Positions 9,157 to 11,313 of a stretch of DNA of 11,313 bases are shown here, piece by piece. Each line of letters opens with the position of its first letter. The first letter of the stretch is position 1. The notes under the pieces were generated by a model. It saw nothing but the letters and a program-made list of their open reading frames with translations, was not told the origin of the DNA and did not search any database. Location: assembly GCA_900618425.1 (NCBI GenBank), contig UZAN01055082.1, positions 3,537-14,849 on the forward strand, read 5' to 3'. This stretch comes from Echinostoma caproni. Lineage: Eukaryota > Platyhelminthes > Trematoda > Plagiorchiida > Echinostomatidae. A program made the position numbers and the translations under genes.

Positions 9157-11003
9157 ATGAACGATCCAGACAATTCAGCCCCGCGGAAAAGAAGGAGTCT
9201 GAAAAAGCGAATGCATCTACCAATGTATCAGATGTTGGTGGCTAGTGGTGAACTAGAGACAGTGAAGGTAATATTCTGCTGTGAATGATGCCTTTATCTT
9301 CGGTCGTTTAGTCCCATATTCGTAGTAAGCTTATCTTGGAGATGAAAAAAAGCTGGTCTGCAGTTGGTGCCGGTAGAGATGGAAAGCAACATGTGGATTA
9401 CTATTCAAAGCTCGCGAGTAAACTAATTGTTAGCCATCTGATTTTTCGTCACTGCGATTACACTTTGAGCGTGTTTGTTCCTGAAAGTGGTCTCTCACAA
9501 AACGAGGTGTATTGCCTGGATCACGATGGAAGAACAAAACTACACAAACCGGATGAATTGTTATCAGAAATGAAGAGTTTACAGAACCAGAAAATCAAAA
9601 GCATGATGGTGAGTGCTTCTATTCTCCATGTGAAGTGTGTATTATTTCGTCTGATATAGAGTGCAGAACATTCACCGTTGGAGGTGTTATTGCGGTATTG
9701 CGAAGAACAGTTCACATGGCCTCAGATGTGTACCGGGATACAGACCGACCGGGAAACGCATGTCGAGTCTTTTGGTTAGTGAACCTGGTCGTTTGCTCAT
9801 TTGTTTAAATTCGGTTGTTTTGTGCGCGTAAAGTTTGATAGCGCTGGAGAGCTGACGAATTTAAAACGCCATAAAAGTGATGCAAGAACGGATACAGATA
9901 ATGCGATTTAACTACTTGCGGGAGAGTGTGATGTTTCCAGAGAGGTCAGTTCCACTAAGAAATGTTTCTAGTTTTTGTAAAATGATTTAAAACGGGAGTA
10001 ATTGAGTTTTATTGAAGATGAAGTTACAGCAGGCCTTCCTGGACCTTGGCTATGCTGGTATTTGACAAACGGTTTCCGATGGGAGTGATTAAAAAGTTAG
10101 AATTTGGTTATCGGAAGATCCTGTATAGATGAATTGATCAACATTTTGTCTAACGAGTTGCCCAATTGAAAAGACAATTCATGATAACGTAAGGTAAAAG
10201 TGAATTCGATTTCGATACATCGGTCATTTTATTTTAATAGAATTTTATTATCTATTCGTTTACACAGATTACAAATTGCAAAATATTGATAAAACTTATG
10301 ATCATCTTCGCTATTTGGATCTCCAGTCAACAAAAGAAACATTTGAACAACGTTTGGACTCCATGCGCCGAGAAATGGAGGCTCAATATACAGAGAAACT
10401 AAACCTGAAGGTAAGTGATAGACGATGGATGATGTTCCAGACAGGACCACTAGGTGACCAGCGAATAATTTAGTCAATACAAACTTACTACTTATCCAAA
10501 ACAAGTAGTGTAAATGGAAAAGGTCATCCGACGTCTTGCTTTACCTAGTCTTAGAATCAGTGAAAGCTAATTTGCGTTCAAATCTTATCCATTTCAGCTG
10601 GACCATTACCGAAATTCTCAACTGGCAGAGGTGGAAAGCAGGATGAAGGACCAATATCAGCTGTTGTTGCAAAACGCACAGAAAAAGGTAATTGAGATTT
10701 CTGGTTGGACCATTTTTAATTGATGCAGAGGGGGATAACCCTTACATACCGTCCCCCATCCCTACGCATAAGGATTCATTCATTCCGTTCAAACTGTTTT
10801 TATTTTTTTCAGCTAGAAGAGGAATACGAGAAACGTTTGACCAGCCTGTCAGAAGAGCAAAAAGAGATGAAAAACAAGGCCGAACTAGCGCGACAGGCTG
10901 AGGAGCGGGAAGCTTTTCTGCGCCGCCAAAATATGCAAAAGGAAGTAGACATTCTGCGAACTCGATTGATGGAACTAAAGGATGAAAAGGAACTATTAGC
11001 TAG
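9157..11003 (+). CDS. OFD1: OFD1 homologue (centriole/centriolar satellite protein), 5' six exons, partial
   Basis: Exons: 9157-9267, 9312-9608, 9660-9774, 10268-10410, 10598-10687 and 10813-11003, giving 315 codons plus two bases; the gene continues past the right edge. All introns are GT-AG, with phases 0, 0, 1, 0, 0 and 2. OFD1 acts at distal centrioles, basal bodies and satellites and is needed for ciliogenesis. Residues 23-45 (MYQMLVASGELETVK, then SHIRSKLI) align without gaps to the TOF-like N-terminal helices of vertebrate OFD1 ([22 protein letters not shown] is the human form as I recall it, here split at the first intron). Residues 67-103 are the LisH motif, with YTLSVFVPESGLSQNEV against human YSLSVFFPESGL. 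Residues 160-163 (IQTD) and KLQNIDKTYDHL (177-188) match METQT and KLQLIDDQF. Residues 190-315 are charged heptad-rich coiled coil. ATG 9157 is the first in frame after a TAA. An acceptor at 9329 would drop six residues, but the one at 9311 has the better pyrimidine tract and restores the alignment. Human OFD1 is about 1,000 residues, so roughly a third is present. Confidence 0.92.
9775..10267 (+). other. OFD1 intron 3 (493 bp, phase 1)
   Basis: The intron is bounded by G|GTTAGT at 9774/9775 and TTTACACAG at 10267. The split codon joins G with AT to give Asp175, and the protein alignment to OFD1 runs through without missing residues, so no coding exon is needed here. A short exon-like piece beginning ATGCAAGAACGG near 9890 and ending at GTCAGT is out of phase with both neighbours and is not used in this model. 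Confidence 0.8.
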
Positions 11004-11313
11004 GTAAGTGTGCAAAAACAAATATTTATTCATCACGCCTTTTGTTTCTATAATCATTTTTGCTTAAAACTATCGTATGGCGTACTGCATATGCAAAGCA
11101 AACCTTAGCTTTCTTATTGATTCTGTGGTCAAAATCAATCAAAGTCAAAAGTGCCCTTTATTCATCCAATGTGGACAGAATTTTCACTGATAGAAAATGT
11201 TATCGCTTTGCTTTGGTATGCCCACTAATAAATGAGCTCAAAGATATGACAAATAGTTACTGAGAACGAGTAAAATAAAGAAAATTTCACGGTGAAGGTG
11301 TACATAAAACTGT
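11004..11313 (+). other. start of OFD1 intron 6 (phase 2), cut by the window edge
   Basis: The donor GTAAGTG directly follows exon 6, which ends ...KDEKELLA plus two bases of the next codon. The remaining 310 bases show no acceptor that restores an OFD1-like coiled-coil frame. The open frame at 11060-11263 has no heptad pattern, so the next exon is taken to lie outside the window. Confidence 0.75.

Noticed and set aside
9151..9244. Alternative frame through OFD1 exon 1 reading RSRQFSPAEKKESEK
   Set aside because: It stops at TAG 9242-9244 before the donor, while the other frame aligns with the OFD1 N-terminus and continues in phase into exon 2. It is kept only as a weak finding linked to 8016.
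9890..9950. Exon-like segment inside OFD1 intron 3 beginning ATGCAAGAACGG and ending at GTCAGT
   Set aside because: Its end phase does not fit exon 4, and the OFD1 alignment has no missing residues at this point.
10575..10590. GTTCAAATC, resembling a tRNA B box
   Set aside because: No A box or cloverleaf surrounds it, and it lies in the pyrimidine-rich end of OFD1 intron 4.
10809..11057. Minus-strand 82-codon serine-rich frame
   Set aside because: It is the antisense shadow of OFD1 exon 6; the serine/arginine richness mirrors Glu/Lys/Leu codons on the plus strand.

Overview
The window looks like flatworm nuclear DNA, most probably from a digenean trematode. The reasons are several decayed CR1/L2-type non-LTR retrotransposons, moderate AT richness, and a multi-exon gene whose first introns are only 44 and 51 bp and whose later introns reach hundreds of bp. 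Small 5' introns are known from trematode genomes. The species cannot be fixed from sequence alone.

Layout. Positions 1-54 are the 3' end of a repeat with a (GAACT)n tail. About 121-1730 is a plus-strand CR1-like LINE relic, 5'-truncated, frameshifted and missing part of its reverse transcriptase. About 2250-2660 is the C-terminal end of a different CR1-like LINE on the minus strand. At 3995-4029 there is a second copy of the GAACT-tailed repeat end. It directly precedes a third LINE relic at about 4035-5540 (plus strand, L2/Rex1-like within the CR1 superclade), which is better preserved but has a damaged YADD catalytic box. From 5541 to about 8600 I see no gene I can name. This stretch has scattered short open frames, a tight cluster of inverted repeats at 6967-7035 and a CCAAT-like site near 7751.

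The main result is the gene at the right end. Six exons from 9157 to 11003 (plus strand) join in phase to encode the first 315 residues of an OFD1 homologue, a centriole/basal-body and centriolar-satellite protein needed for cilia. The N-terminal TOF-like helix pair, the LisH motif with its 'SVFxPESGL' stretch, and the start of the long coiled coil all follow vertebrate OFD1 in order. The gene runs off the right edge inside intron 6. A possible small minus-strand gene (8600-9044) would sit head-to-head with it, about 110 bp from the OFD1 start, but I cannot identify it and its support is weak.

Apart from OFD1, the window reads as a transposon-rich intergenic region. I found no RNA gene, CRISPR array or prokaryotic-type system.
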